64,000 nt of DNA from Escallonia rubra. Taxonomy: Eukaryota; Streptophyta; Magnoliopsida; Escalloniales; Escalloniaceae. The stretch lies in the NCBI GenBank assembly GCA_033065855.1, contig JAVXUO010002995.1, positions 211,887 through 275,886 of the forward strand, given 5' to 3'. The notes beneath the pieces were generated by a model. It saw only the letters and a program-made list of their open reading frames with translations, searched no databases and was not told the origin of the DNA. Positions 1 to 11,280 of the stretch are shown in pieces. Numbering within the stretch: the first letter of the stretch is position 1; each line of letters starts with the position of its first letter. The position numbers were made by a program, and so were the translations under genes.

Positions 1-210
1 ATAGGGTCTGAAACAAGTATCCTCTGGCGTAGTGTGCTGAAAAAACTAGATGTAAAATGTGAGATACTATATCTAGAGGGAAGGTGGGAATCAAAACTAA
101 CAAATCTCATATACGAGAATTAGCAATGAATAAACCTGAGATGCCATTGAGCATTCTGTTCATCGCAAAAAAATAAAATAATAAAACCCAGTAGTTTATA
201 CCGTGACACT
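1..210. other. Unassigned flank
   Basis: No gene or repeat signature was recognised here. It is the sequence outside the LTR relic that begins at 211. Confidence 0.3.
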
Positions 211-2034
211 TGTAACGTCCCGAAAATCCGAAATGTTAGACACACTCGATCATTTACACAAAGACAATACTATCCTCACAACCCAATGAATAACCATTAT
301 CAGATCAACTAAATCATTAAGTAATGTAATACTCTTAGTGTAAAATAATACTTGGAAAACTAAGTTTAAACCTGAATAATAAACTAACAAAGTTCACCCA
401 TGCATGAGTTCTAAAGACCAATACGGTAACTAAATACCAATTATCATGCTTGGCTCTAAACTCAATCCGAAGCAGTGTATAGGTAATCCTTCCCTGTAAA
501 AAGGAATCAAATAAGGGTGAGCTTCTGAGAGTTCAGTAAGTTGCTCAAAGACCAAAAGAAGTGAATACAACGATTCACAAATAATTTGATAACAATATGG
601 GAAGCTTTTAAGCTCAATATCATTCAATCAGATATCAATATTACTTTCAGATACGATGTAAATAATTATAATGATATTAAACATTAGCAATTGCAAAGCC
701 ACACAGGCAGTGCACGGTAACACTTAACAAAGCCACAAAGGCAGTGCTCACTAATACAAACTAAATATGCATATGCACACTAGCTAGTCCATCAAAGTAC
801 TAGCCCACAACAATACACACCAATACAGACTCTTATATCAATACACAACAGTACAATAATCGCTAATTCAACATATAATTTGATACTCGATGGGCAATAA
901 ATAATGAGCATCTAATAATTGGTAAAGGCTCGATAACAGGGTTTCAATGGCAATAACACAAGAAATCAATTCAAATTCAGAGTCCAATGATAGTTATGAA
1001 CAAACTGAAAGAATAAGTATGAATAAAAGACGATGAATATAGGACTCCGACAGAATTATTTACCTCGGCTCGGATTAAGCTACGCTCCAATCAACCGAAA
1101 GTTAGATATCCTTAGAATGACCTAAGTTGGCCATCGCAATTATTAGGACATAAACCACACTACATTCCAGTAAGACCACCGGTACTAATTACTTATACGG
1201 TGTTTAACTCTACTCTCAGAATAACTCAATTCACAACAGTTCCCACAAAAGGCCAAAACTAGTCAAAAACCCTAACGCAACCCCAAAGCTTAATCACTCC
1301 TCAAAATTCACAATAAAAATCTCATAAAATTCTTTTATAGCTTAAAAGAGTATATAAGATCAAAATACTAAATATCAGAATTTTTGTATATTTTTTGTTT
1401 AAAAATATTTTCCCTAAGTACAAGAAAAGCCCAAAAACAGCCATTAATATTTTTAGGTAAAAAACAAAATTCCATAATTTTTATAATAGGCTTAAAATAT
1501 GTAAGAAAAATATAGAAACTAAAATCAGGTGAAAAAAATCATTAAAACTATTATTAACTTATTCATTTTGCCCAAACAAATGCGCTACGTAAGTCATAGA
1601 AAATAACCTCTGAAAATTCTCAAATTTGAAGTGGAACATCTTAGAATCATATAAACAGTACACAAAAATTTTCATAATTAAATAATCCTTTTAAATAGTT
1701 CAAAAAGATTTTAGAAATTTCAAATTTGGACAAAATAAAAAAAGTCAAACAATTTTAGAAAATTCTGAAACTTTCTCAGAAGTTATAAAATTAAAATATC
1801 ATCGCGACTGCTAATTTTTTGGCCAGAAAAGTGGTCGGAGGCCACCTCACGTGCCCGCACGCACAGCGCGTGGGTACTGTTCATTATCTTCAACAGATTT
1901 AGAACCCTAAATTCTGGATTTTCCCCCCCATTTTGCTTCATTTTTTTTTTAATCATTTTTCTTTCTCTAATTTCTTCCTCTAACACCCTAATATATGATC
2001 CACGACAATTTGTAGAGTTTTACGTAATGAAAAA

Positions 2035-2035
<1 letters not shown>

Positions 2036-2079
<44 letters not shown>

Positions 2080-2100
2080 AGTATGTATGTATGTATGTAT
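2036..2100. repeat. Compound microsatellite (AC)n(AT)n(GTAT)n
   Basis: Uninterrupted CA, then AT, then GTAT units lie inside the long LTR. It is low-complexity sequence and is not coding. Confidence 0.9.
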
Positions 2101-2994
2101 CTTTATATACAAGTGTTTATAGACATATATATGCAACAAAATAGAACAGTTTTAGGGGTGACTACCTTATGAAATCCTCTTCTGAAACACGATCTCTGAT
2201 CCCCCAATTATTCCTTCAATTCAATCTCTCTATTCTCTCCCTTTCTTCCACTTTCTCTTTCTACTCTCTCTACACACTCTTTTCACTTTATATTCCCTCC
2301 CTTGTTCTGTTACCGAAGAATACGGAGGAAAGAACAAGTCCAGAAATGGCATTTTACCAACCCCCTACCAACCTATGACAATTTGCAAATTTCACCCAAA
2401 AAATTTTAAATTTTATGAAAAAAATCCATACCTGTTTACCATCATATTAAGGGATTCTCAGTGGGGCGTTAAAACACTTGTGGCAATCACGAGTCCATCC
2501 AAATCGAGATAGACTGCCAATCCCCTATATGCCACTGATTTTTTTTGTTTAAGAGTTTTCAGTCCTACCAAAATACTGTGCCATATGCACGAACCTTGTA
2601 TAGGAGTTCTAGCTTGGAGAAAAATGGCAGCACCACTTCCTTTACTTTCTTCTTCTTCCTTCTTTTATAACCATAGCAATAAAATCAACAAGCAGCTTCC
2701 ATCCCTAGTAAGTTGCTCCATATACCTCACTACTAAATTGGTTTCTCTCTAATTCTCTCTCACGCACAAGGCGGTACATGCAAATCATCAAATTCACACT
2801 ACACGGGGAATTAACCTTCATGATTTCTGCAAATTTTTCCTCCTTCTCTGCCGAAACCTCTCTCTCCCCGCTTCTCGGTAGAACTCCCTCCTTCTCTATG
2901 TTTCTCTCCTTTTTCCCTTTTCCCTTCTCCTCTCTTTCTCTCAATGTGTCTCTAAGTGTAACCGAAAATCATATGTATTAAGAAAAAACCAAAG

Positions 2995-3223
2995 ACCCAA
3001 TTTTCTCAACTTTCCTTTCCCTTGTTCCCTCTTTAATTTGACTTTCCAAAATTAAAGGGTTGAGGAAAAAAAAATATAAGATTATTATTATTATTAATTA
3101 ATAAACCCAATTTTCTCAACTTTCCTTTCCCTTGTTCCCTCTTTAATTTGACTTTCCAAAATAAAAGGGTTGAGGAAAAAAAAATATAAGATTATTATTA
3201 TTATTAATTAATAAACCCAATTT
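2995..3223. repeat. 110-bp tandem duplication
   Basis: Two adjacent 110-bp copies (2995-3104 and 3105-3214) are followed by the first few bases of a third. I see one base difference (ATTAAAG versus ATAAAAG), so the duplication is recent compared with its host LTR. Each copy contains an (ATT)n run. Confidence 0.95.
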
Positions 3224-3481
3224 AATTTAAATTTTAACGAACCACTTTTAACTTTCATTAATCGCCTATTGTACCCAACTTCATTAGTTTTACAGCTTCT
3301 GCTTAAAAAAAAATGTCGCTTAAGCTTGCCGATAAAATTCTCTCACACTAATAGTCACTAAAGACCCCCAATTAATATCACCTATAATGGCTGCCTTTAA
3401 ATGACAACTTATGGTTCTTAAAAATTGTCGCTAAAGAAGTAAACTAATCGGCTAAAAAATATCAAGGTACGGGGTATTATA

Positions 3482-3494
3482 TTCTTCCCCACTT
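3482..3494 (-). other. Polypurine tract next to the gypsy 3' LTR
   Basis: On the minus strand GTGGGGAAGAA sits immediately 5' of the LTR start, where a polypurine tract for plus-strand priming is expected. Confidence 0.55.
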
Positions 3495-3560
3495 GTAAAA
3501 AATCCGTCCTCGATCAAAATTTGGTTGGCAAACAACCCAAATACAATTCCAAGTGATTTT

Positions 3561-3823
3561 AGCAAGTATTAAAGTGTTTTTGAGGTATTAATATTCAAAA
3601 TCAAGTCCTAATATGTTGATACATTGTTTATGCAGAGTTTTTAGATGGTATAAAATTGGATTTTTACTCTTATATAAGGTTTAACAGAATTATGTCGACC
3701 ATATATACAAACTTTTTAGTAAAAACCTATAGTAAAAATGGAACCTTTTCTATAATAAGTACGGGTAAAAAGGAAAAAGGAAACGAGAACACATGATAAT
3801 CTGTCGCAAAATTGAACCAAGAT

Positions 3824-3896
<73 letters not shown>

Positions 3897-3910
3897 GCCG
3901 AAGTTGAGAA
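3561..3910. repeat. Dispersed repeat, copy 1 (related copy at 7560-7890)
   Basis: The blocks GTTTTTGAGGTATTAATATT, GGTATAAAATTG and GAATTGAACCAAGA recur in the same order at 7560-7890. Here the block ends in a long (GT)n(AT)n microsatellite, and the other copy has (ATTAG)n in a different place. This is probably a transposon relic of unknown class. Confidence 0.7.
3825..3892. repeat. (GT)n(AT)n microsatellite
   Basis: About 11 GT units run directly into about 23 AT units. Confidence 0.95.
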
Positions 3911-4117
3911 AAAGTGGTCACATCACCGCCTATGTGGACACCCTTTTACCTCGTCAGGTTGTCTTTCCTATTTTGATTTTTTGAAAGTATTTTGAATTTA
4001 CTCACATTTATCATAATGATTTAGATTCCTTTTTTTTTTCTTTTCTTTCTCTCACACTCTTATTTATCATATATGTATCTGGATTTGATTGACATCTTTG
4101 TGCCTTTCAAAACTCTA

Positions 4118-4243
4118 ATCCTATTTTCTTGAAATTTTAAAATTTTATAAAAGAGCTAAATAGGTATTAAATTTTGAATTATCCTATTTTCTTGAAATCT
4201 TACAATTTAATAAAAGAGCTAAATAGATATTAAATTTTGAATG
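4118..4243. repeat. 63-bp tandem duplication
   Basis: Two copies (4118-4180 and 4181-4243) start ATCCTATTTTCTTGAAAT and contain AAAAGAGCTAAATAG. A handful of differences separate them. Confidence 0.9.
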
Positions 4244-4330
4244 GCCAGAAAATAACTTTCAACCCCATGACCTCTAACCATCCAACCCCATGATCTCCCT
4301 TTCCCCACTTCATAATTAACTACCTCCCTT

Positions 4331-4358
4331 CCCGTGTATAGCACGGGATTTTAACTAG
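4331..4358 (+). mobile_element. Helitron-like 3' terminus
   Basis: A 6-bp GC-rich hairpin (CCCGTG, loop TATAG, CACGGG) is followed 7 bases later by CTAG and then a T. This is the Helitron 3' end (hairpin, CTRR, insertion before T). No TC 5' end or RepHel gene was identified, so the element length is unknown. The dispersed repeat at 3561-3910 may lie inside it. Confidence 0.6.
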
Positions 4359-5694
4359 TCGCATAGTTAAAAGGGGTAAAAAAAAGAAAAAGAACTCTAA
4401 AAATTGCTTTATGTGTCGCCTCCAGAATCTACAATGCTTCTGCTATTATGTATTTATTATTAGTTCGGTAACTCAGGCAAGGCCGAGGTCGGTTATATTT
4501 AATGACTATCAATATGTTTGAGTTTCAATATATTTTAATAAGTTAAGATTAGATATTTAAGCATTTTGTCGATAGTTTTGAACTTTGATTTATTTGTATT
4601 CACTTGAAGCGGACCATCAAATTTAGAATATATTTCATTCATGCATTTCACTTATAAGTAATGTTATAATCAAGAGAAACTCAATAAGAGTATAATACGA
4701 AATTGTTTATTATAATAAATACCGGACCAATTCTAAGTTTATTATCTTTCTATACTGGAAATGAAAAATAACATTAATATCGAAGTACACGTGAAATTAA
4801 GATTCAGAGGTCCAAAATAAAGTACCCAAAAATTGAATCATGCAATAAGTAATCAATTAGTTCACGTCAAATAAGAATATTGCTTTAGTTTGAGTATTGT
4901 TAGCACTAAATTGATTTTTGTAGAAAAAAGATAGATTAAGAAGTTAATCGTCAAGAATTTACACACAAAGTTATATATTTTCTATTCATTTTGCTTAATA
5001 TATCCATATAAATGTGATTCATCTTCTTAATTTTCCACCTTTACGTGGCGCATTTTTTATCAATATTTTTTTATTTTAATTAGACTTGAATCACAGTCCT
5101 CTACATTGATTTGAAAAATTATAAAAGAAAGTGCAAAAAAAAAAAAAGGTCATAAATTTCTCTTTTTAATAAATTATTGTCTAAACTGAGATAACCTACT
5201 AACAACCATACATGAAAATAGACATTGGAGCAAAAAATTGAAGCAAGGACCCTTTTAAAATATAAAATTAATCGGGAAAAGAGAATATATAATGTTATAG
5301 TGTCAATATTTGTGTTCAAATTGCTTTGCTTTATGGTCATGTTCGATGCTTTTTTTTTACCATCTGTTTTGAGGTGTTTTTGAATATTTTTTAAGACAAT
5401 CAATTTAAAAATATGTCTTCACTGTATGGTTAATATTATTCGAGATTTACATGTCATATCCTTCTACAAAAGCCTTTTTAATATTTGTGGCTAAACAATT
5501 TTATACCGGTGATTATTCTTACACCCATGTAGAATTATGATAGATGGGGATGCCATTGCGTAAGGTTACAAAATCTTTATATTTATTTCATCTTGGATTT
5601 GTTGATTGAAATCTAACTTTATAGTGTATTAAGGTAATTATAGACATGTCTAAGTAATAATAAGTTAATTCTTTGATTAGGAGTACAAAGCAAT

Positions 5695-5826
5695 TTTGGA
5701 TCCAGACTTGTGAGCTACAACATTTATTTTCGTTACTACAAACATTTTTCGTATATAAAGTTTGGATCCAGACTTGTGAGCTACAACATTTATTTTCATT
5801 ACTACAAACATTTTTCGTATATAAAG
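5695..5826. repeat. 66-bp in-frame tandem duplication
   Basis: The copies 5695-5760 and 5761-5826 differ at one base (CGTT versus CATT). The 66-bp unit is 22 codons, so the open frame across it repeats a 22-residue peptide (VWIQTCELQHLF...) exactly. No protein family was recognised, so coding is doubtful. Confidence 0.9.
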
Positions 5827-7559
5827 TCTTTTTAAGTGCTAGTAAGAAAATTAACTCCGAAAAAGTTAAATCATTTGATGAGATGAAGTGGTTGAAATTT
5901 GTAAAGTTAGAATATCATATTTTTAATTTTATCTTTATATTACAGAATGATTTAAAAAATACAATTGTTCTTCGTCATGTAAAGTTTTAGAATGTTTTGA
6001 TTTTGGTTTCAAGTTATATACGATTTACTAGTATAGTCCTTACTAATCTTACAAAAATTAATTAGAATAAAGATAAGGACACCAACGAATCCATGCGATT
6101 TTTATTCTTAATCCATTTTCCACTAAAATTTGGAAAGTTCTACGAACTAAGACACTAAATTGAGGATTACATTCACATCATATGTTTATCAAATATATTT
6201 TTCTTTTTGTAATTTAGCGAGAACATATAAACATAAAGAAATTAACAATTGTATTTAGGATTGAAAGTTGTCAACATTCCTATTTTGCATTATAATTGAT
6301 TATACAATAAATTGAACATAATCGAAGTCATTTGTATTTTTGCCTATCACCCAGGAAGATCCCTACATTCCGTTATAGAACAATAGTTAATGATCGATAA
6401 ATATGCTTGGTGTTATTTTTGTTGAAACCATAATCGACAATTCTTAATAGTACTACCTTTCAAGAGTCACTAGATAAGTGCCACTAAAAGTATACAATAA
6501 TCATTAAGTCTCACTGTATGCGAGGTTGTATGTCTTCCTATGAGCTGTGTAGTGGCAATTTTTGCAGGCGCCGTTTTGGAGGAGCTGTTTTGCTCTGTAT
6601 TGGACGATTTTTCAAAGCAATCAATTAAAAGGTTTTGCTATATTTGGTTCTTTTTTGGTCTTTCATAAGAGTATATGATTCTAATTTAGAGTTTGAGGTT
6701 ATTATATTACCATTAATTTGTGAAGTAAATTGCTATTTTAGCATTTGGTATTCAAAAACCAAGGTATATATCATTTGTATATTGCTCATATGAAAAGATA
6801 TTAAGTGTTAATCTATAATTTTGGTACATGGTTTTTGTACTTTACACTTATGAGATTAATTTTGCTATGTTAAAATGCTTTCAAAGTATTAACAGTAAAA
6901 ATTAAGGCGTAATATGTAAATATATTGATTAAGTAAGGTTATAAAAAATTCATAATTGATTTCCTAATTTTAAAAGGTTTACAAAAATAGGAGAATAGCA
7001 GCTATAAGTATTTACAAAAGTTTACAAAAATAGTAGAATATATAATATATACAATAGTAGGGCAAAAAATGAAAATGACCGAAACAAGTAGAATGACGTG
7101 TCACATAAGTAAAAGGGTTAAAAATAAAAAAGACCAATGAAAAGAGCTTATGTGTTTTAAAGTTCAATGCTAAATAATCAAATTTTTGGAATTGGTTTCA
7201 TGATAGTAGAAGATACACAAAAATTAAGGCAATAATACAAATTTTTAATAATGAAGATAGTAAAGAATTGAGAAGTTGGGTTCAAAAAGGAAAAGGACAC
7301 CAAGTATAAGTAATAGGGATAAGAAAAAAAGAGCACTTAAAAAAGCTTATGTATTGCAAAGATCAATGTTAAATAATCAAAATTAATTTATGCAGTAAAC
7401 CGTAAGTTTGGTACTTTTAAAGTATTTTAACAATTAGGTCATATTCTTTTTGTATGTTGCTTCTTCATAAAGAAAAGAAAACTTTTAACTTGTGACTTAT
7501 TGAATTTAATTCTTGGAAATGACTTAAATTTGTTTTTTTTTTTTTTAACTTTTTGGTGT

Positions 7560-7890
7560 TTATTTTGTTGTCTAAAAGTATTTTTGAGGTGTTAATATTC
7601 AAAATCAAAACCTGATATCTTCTACATTGATTAGATTAGATTAGATTAGATTAGATAGAGTTTTAGAAGGTATAAAATTGATGTTTTTACTCTTATAAGA
7701 TGAACTTAAATTATGGAAACAATACTTACAAATTTTTAATAATAAATCGTAGTACATACTCATGATGCATGTATAGCTTTAAAAAGTATGAGTAAAAAAG
7801 AAAAGTACACGAAAGTAAAAACCCGCAGAATTGAACCAAGACGACATGTCGTATTAATAAAAAAAATAAAAAAAGAAAATTGAGAAAAAC
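7560..7890. repeat. Dispersed repeat, copy 2, with (ATTAG)n
   Basis: It is related to 3561-3910 in the same orientation. A pentanucleotide microsatellite, GATTA repeated about five times, sits at 7629-7656. Confidence 0.7.
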
Positions 7891-8071
7891 ATATGTATAG
7901 CTCCCACAATAAAACAATGTGACATGATGTAACTTTTGATGTAATTTCTGTTATGTAATCATAATTGTCATACAGAGAATTGGTATATGTATAGCTCCCA
8001 TAAGGTACAGTACTTTGTCTATTGTATATTTCTGATACGATGTAACTTATGTAATCTTAATTGTCATACAG

Positions 8072-8747
8072 TTTAGACCCGACGACGAGTTTAGACCCGA
8101 CGACGGAAGTTACAAAAGTTCAAGTATTATTATACCAAGAACAGAGCATTTCGCAGAGCATTTCGCAGAGCATTTCGGGCGGTCACTTTCGGTCGACCTG
8201 CCTCCACAATCGTGTAATGATAAACTCTTGGGTTTTGCCGTATACGCTGTCATGACATCTCATGCGTTCGATGGGAGTAAAGCCCCTTTCATTGACATGT
8301 TTGCTAGTCTGGTACGATATGACAACAGTGAGAAATTCTATGAGATTAGGAAAGACTTTAGGGTTAGCTCGGCACACGTGTGGCTGGTATACGTAAGAGT
8401 TGACCATGTATTCCGTCGATTTGGACTGAACTCCGACTGTCGCCTAATCAAGTTCCATCTATTCGAACACGGTTGTTCTGCTTTTCGGTTGGTTCAAAAG
8501 GGGGGTGCTCGTCTGATATACAAGGAAGATGTCATACTACCACTCGAAGATCAAATGATGCCATGCCCATCCAACTACCATTCTCCCATTGTTGAAGACA
8601 TTACTGAACCGGCAGTAGAAAACTCAAACGGGGAGCCAGCGAGATCCATTCGGGAACGAACACTGGATGATCTGAATTTAGATGATGATCCCCCTGCAAC
8701 AAAGAAGCAGAAAATGCAAGCTGCAGCCCAACCATCGGCATCACCAG
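8072..8747 (+). pseudogene. C-terminal exon of a TIR-NBS-LRR resistance gene (C-JID domain)
   Basis: TNL proteins are intracellular immune receptors. Their C-terminal jelly-roll domain (C-JID) helps bind the pathogen effector. The open frame follows a splice acceptor (TTGTCATACAG, exon from about 8071) and reads SSSIIIP, LSVDLPPQSCNDKLLGFAV, HVWLVYV and KGGARLIYKEDV, in the order seen in TNL C-JIDs. The tail is acidic, with a basic ATKKQK patch. The TIR, NB-ARC and LRR exons are not in the window, so this is a fragment. Near the start there is an 18-bp tandem repeat (8072-8107) and three 12-bp GAGCATTTCGCA units (8144-8179). These replace the usual IPEWFSHQS-like segment with EHFAEHFAEHF. A likely donor (CACCAG/GTCTCT) closes the exon. 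Confidence 0.75.
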
Positions 8748-9052
8748 GTCTCTCTCTCTCTCTTCTTGAATGCGCCAATTCCCCTTCCCTGCTGCTTATA
8801 TTTCACAATCCTTTTACTCTTGTTGAAGACATTACTACACCGGCAGTAGAAAACTCAAACGGGGAGCCAGCGAGATCCATTCGGGAACGAACACTGGATG
8901 ATCTGAATTTAGATGATGATCCCCCTGCAACAAAGAAGCAGAAAATGGAAGCTGCAGCCCAACCATCGGCATCACCAGGTCTCTCTCTCTCTCTCTTCTT
9001 GAATGCGCCAATTCCCCTTCCCTGCTGCTTATATTTCACAATCCTTTTACTA
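8591..9052 (+). repeat. 231-bp tandem duplication of the TNL tail exon plus intron
   Basis: The 8591-8821 unit is repeated from 8822. It encodes VEDITxPAVENSNGEPARSI and the acidic/basic tail, and carries a (CT)n stretch after the putative donor. The period is 77 codons. The second copy has a (CT)n run 2 bp longer, which shifts the frame. The copies differ at only a few bases. Confidence 0.9.
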
Positions 9053-9281
9053 CTGTGTCCTAATTTCTGCACCCCAAAAAGGAATATCGTTGAGCTCCAT
9101 GTTGATTGCCATAACTCAGTTATGCTACAAAACAAACTTAAAACGTCGAGATCACATAACTTTGCCCTTTCAAATGATTATCAAGGAAGCAAAATCTCGT
9201 GCCTTTTTTCCTTTGTTACAAACGGAGGAAAGGCGAAGCTTCGGGTAATTCGGAACCATCTTGGCAGTGTCCTCATAGTCC

Positions 9282-9283
<2 letters not shown>

Positions 9284-9316
<33 letters not shown>
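9284..9316. repeat. 33-base poly(C) tract
   Basis: 33 consecutive C residues lie downstream of the TNL fragment. Runs this long are unusual and error-prone in sequencing. Confidence 0.9.
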
Positions 9317-9330
9317 ACCAGTGGGGAGCC

Positions 9331-9484
9331 AGAAACTATACACGGGGTGGACACTTAATAAACAAAGTAATAAGCCTAAATATTGTGCAATGTATTAACT
9401 CAAGAACAGAAACTATACACGGGGTGGGCACTTAATAAACAAAGTAATAAGCCTAAATATTGTGCAATGTATTAACTCAAGAAG
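9331..9484. repeat. 77-bp tandem duplication
   Basis: The copies 9331-9407 and 9408-9484 start AGAAACTATACACGGGGTGG and differ at one visible base. A partial third copy follows. Confidence 0.9.
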
Positions 9485-10633
9485 CAGACAACTCAAAGCA
9501 CCGTAGGTCAAAAGGGCATGAGTGAATTATCCACAATTTTATAAGTAACAAATTCATACATTCGCTTCCAATCCCTGGTAAATCCAAGGGCAAGTTATAA
9601 CCCAAAGATTTGTGCGTGCCAATTTAATTTCAAATTAGAAAGAACTGCACTTTACTAGATCAAAATAGACTTCCTAATTTTTGTATCTTACATTTTGTCA
9701 AACAATGATATGTGTCTGCAGGTATGAAAGAACAAATAAATAAGGGACAATCTTATACTCCGCAATAAGTTATTTACATTCACAATACACAAAACCCAAC
9801 ACTGAACAAGACAGTTATATTAAAAATAAGAGAACAAAGATTGAGATGATTAATTAAAAAGAAAAAAATTGGAGTTGCGTTCACTATAATAAACTATTGT
9901 ATAAAGGCCGTCTAGGACATTTAATTGAGTGTCGTCTTTTTCATGTGTCTTTTATGTGAGCCCCTAATTAAAGTGTAATATATAAAAGTGTCGTATTTTT
10001 TTAGCCGTTTAGGCAAACATCACATGGACATTTTTCAAGTATAATGTTCCTTTTGTGTGTTCATTTACAGTAACATCATATATTAGAGTCATAATTAAAA
10101 AATGGAGCTCTTTCAAAAAATCTTGACCGTTAATTTAATTAATGCATGAATCAAAATCCATCCCTAAAAGAACCTGACCTACCACCTTAAACCATTAGCC
10201 GCCCCTTGTTTTCCCACCCTCCCTCTCCCCCTCCTCCCTTCACCTTTCTGGAATAGACAAGAAAGGAAATTCTTTTCCTAATCACACATAACAGAAGGCA
10301 AGGTAGCCCACTTTCCACCGTTCTAATGAACCATGGCCATTTCACGGTAATGAATGGTGGTATGGGTCGGTATGACCATCGACCACCATATCCACATCTA
10401 TTGTGCCTTCTCTTCTTCCTTCTTCCACCTTCATTTCAGATTTGACGATTTCATCCATGTCGGCGGCAAGGGCACCATTTCTGGTATATCCTAAACGGGA
10501 GAGAAAAAGGCAGCAGGTGGGCATGTGCCTCCCGCTGCCTCTGCTACTGTCTCCATGTAAACCCCTTCTGTCAAAGCATCATGTCTCGCATTTTGGGTTT
10601 CAGGTGTTGTTCACCAGCAACCGCTTATGACCA
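9485..10633. other. Unassigned non-coding stretch
   Basis: No gene was recognised. The last 250 bases may be the region upstream of the LINE ORF that starts at 10634. Confidence 0.4.
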
Positions 10634-11280
10634 ATGAAAATTCTTAGCCGGAACTATCATGGAATAGGTCAACCCCGGACAGGTCGTGCTGCATTCAGGC
10701 TGGCTAGAACTCGTAAACCGATCCGCATCTTCTTTCAAGAAACCAAGAAACCCTTGGCCTTCCTAATAAAGTTCCGTAACTGGGTTTTACATAGTCAGTG
10801 GGTGTGGAACCCTCTAGCGTTTTGGGAACTAAAGGAGGTATTTGGGAAGGAGGTATTTGGGTGGGTTGGACAGAGAAAGTTGGTGGGTCTATACTTCACA
10901 AAGACAAGAATCTTGTAGTAGTCATAATAGTACGTTATTACCGTGGCTGACTGGTTTTGGTTGGGGACTCCAATCAGGCTTTACCACAAACTCACAAAAC
11001 AGGTGTTAATTACCTAAGCACCCAAAAGAGGGTGAAATTTTCTGACTTCCTACAGACCAACAGCTTACTAGCATTAAAATAGGCGTCCTGCTTTTACATA
11101 TCGTGCACGTACCTATGAACAGATGGACCGAGGCTTCTGCAATGCTAGCTGGGTCAAGATTTTCCCTTTGCCCAAGTTGTTAATCTTGGGATACAGTTTT
11201 TTGATCATGCACCTGTACTCCTCGACCTCAATCCCATAAATGAGTTTTTGCCTAGACTAAAAAGATCAAAACCTCGTAGT
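10634..11280 (+). pseudogene. L1-type LINE endonuclease fragment (ORF2 N-terminus)
   Basis: The frame opens MKILSRNYHGIGQPRTGRAA, the hallmark start of plant L1-type LINE ORF2 (family form MKILSWNCRGLGNPRT), followed by a degenerate QETK motif. After frameshifts and stops, YEQMDRGFCNASW and FDHAPVLLDL (family SDHCPILL, the catalytic endonuclease end) are still readable to about 11235. The fragment ends where the LTR-like repeat begins. It is a dead apurinic-endonuclease-type domain that would nick target DNA for target-primed reverse transcription. Confidence 0.85.

Larger units (their letters stand above)
211..3481 (-). mobile_element. Long LTR of a decayed Ty3/gypsy-type retrotransposon (3' LTR, minus orientation)
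   Basis: Read on the minus strand, the unit starts TATAATACCCCGTACC, a decayed form of the TGTAACACCCCG start common in plant gypsy LTRs, and ends CGGGACGTTACA at 211. Just outside 3481 there is a purine stretch (GTGGGGAAGAA) preceded by codons reading IEDGFFTSGEE, which resembles the end of gypsy pol. That identifies this as the 3' LTR, and the internal region is lost beyond about 3560. At roughly 3.3 kb it is a long LTR. It contains microsatellites and a 110-bp tandem duplication. No second LTR is visible, so this is a truncated element. The lineage is inferred. Confidence 0.6.
4360..8071. other. AT-rich non-coding stretch with repeats
   Basis: No gene was recognised. It holds a 66-bp tandem duplication, a second copy of the dispersed repeat, and a diverged internal duplication near 7103-7180 and 7300-7380. 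A short exon-like stretch lies near 6566-6633, after TTTTTGCAG. The end next to 8071 may be intron of the TNL fragment. Confidence 0.5.

Noticed and set aside
8803-9135. 110-codon minus-strand frame across the TNL repeat
   Set aside because: It is antisense to the duplicated TNL exon, repeats with it, and matches no family.
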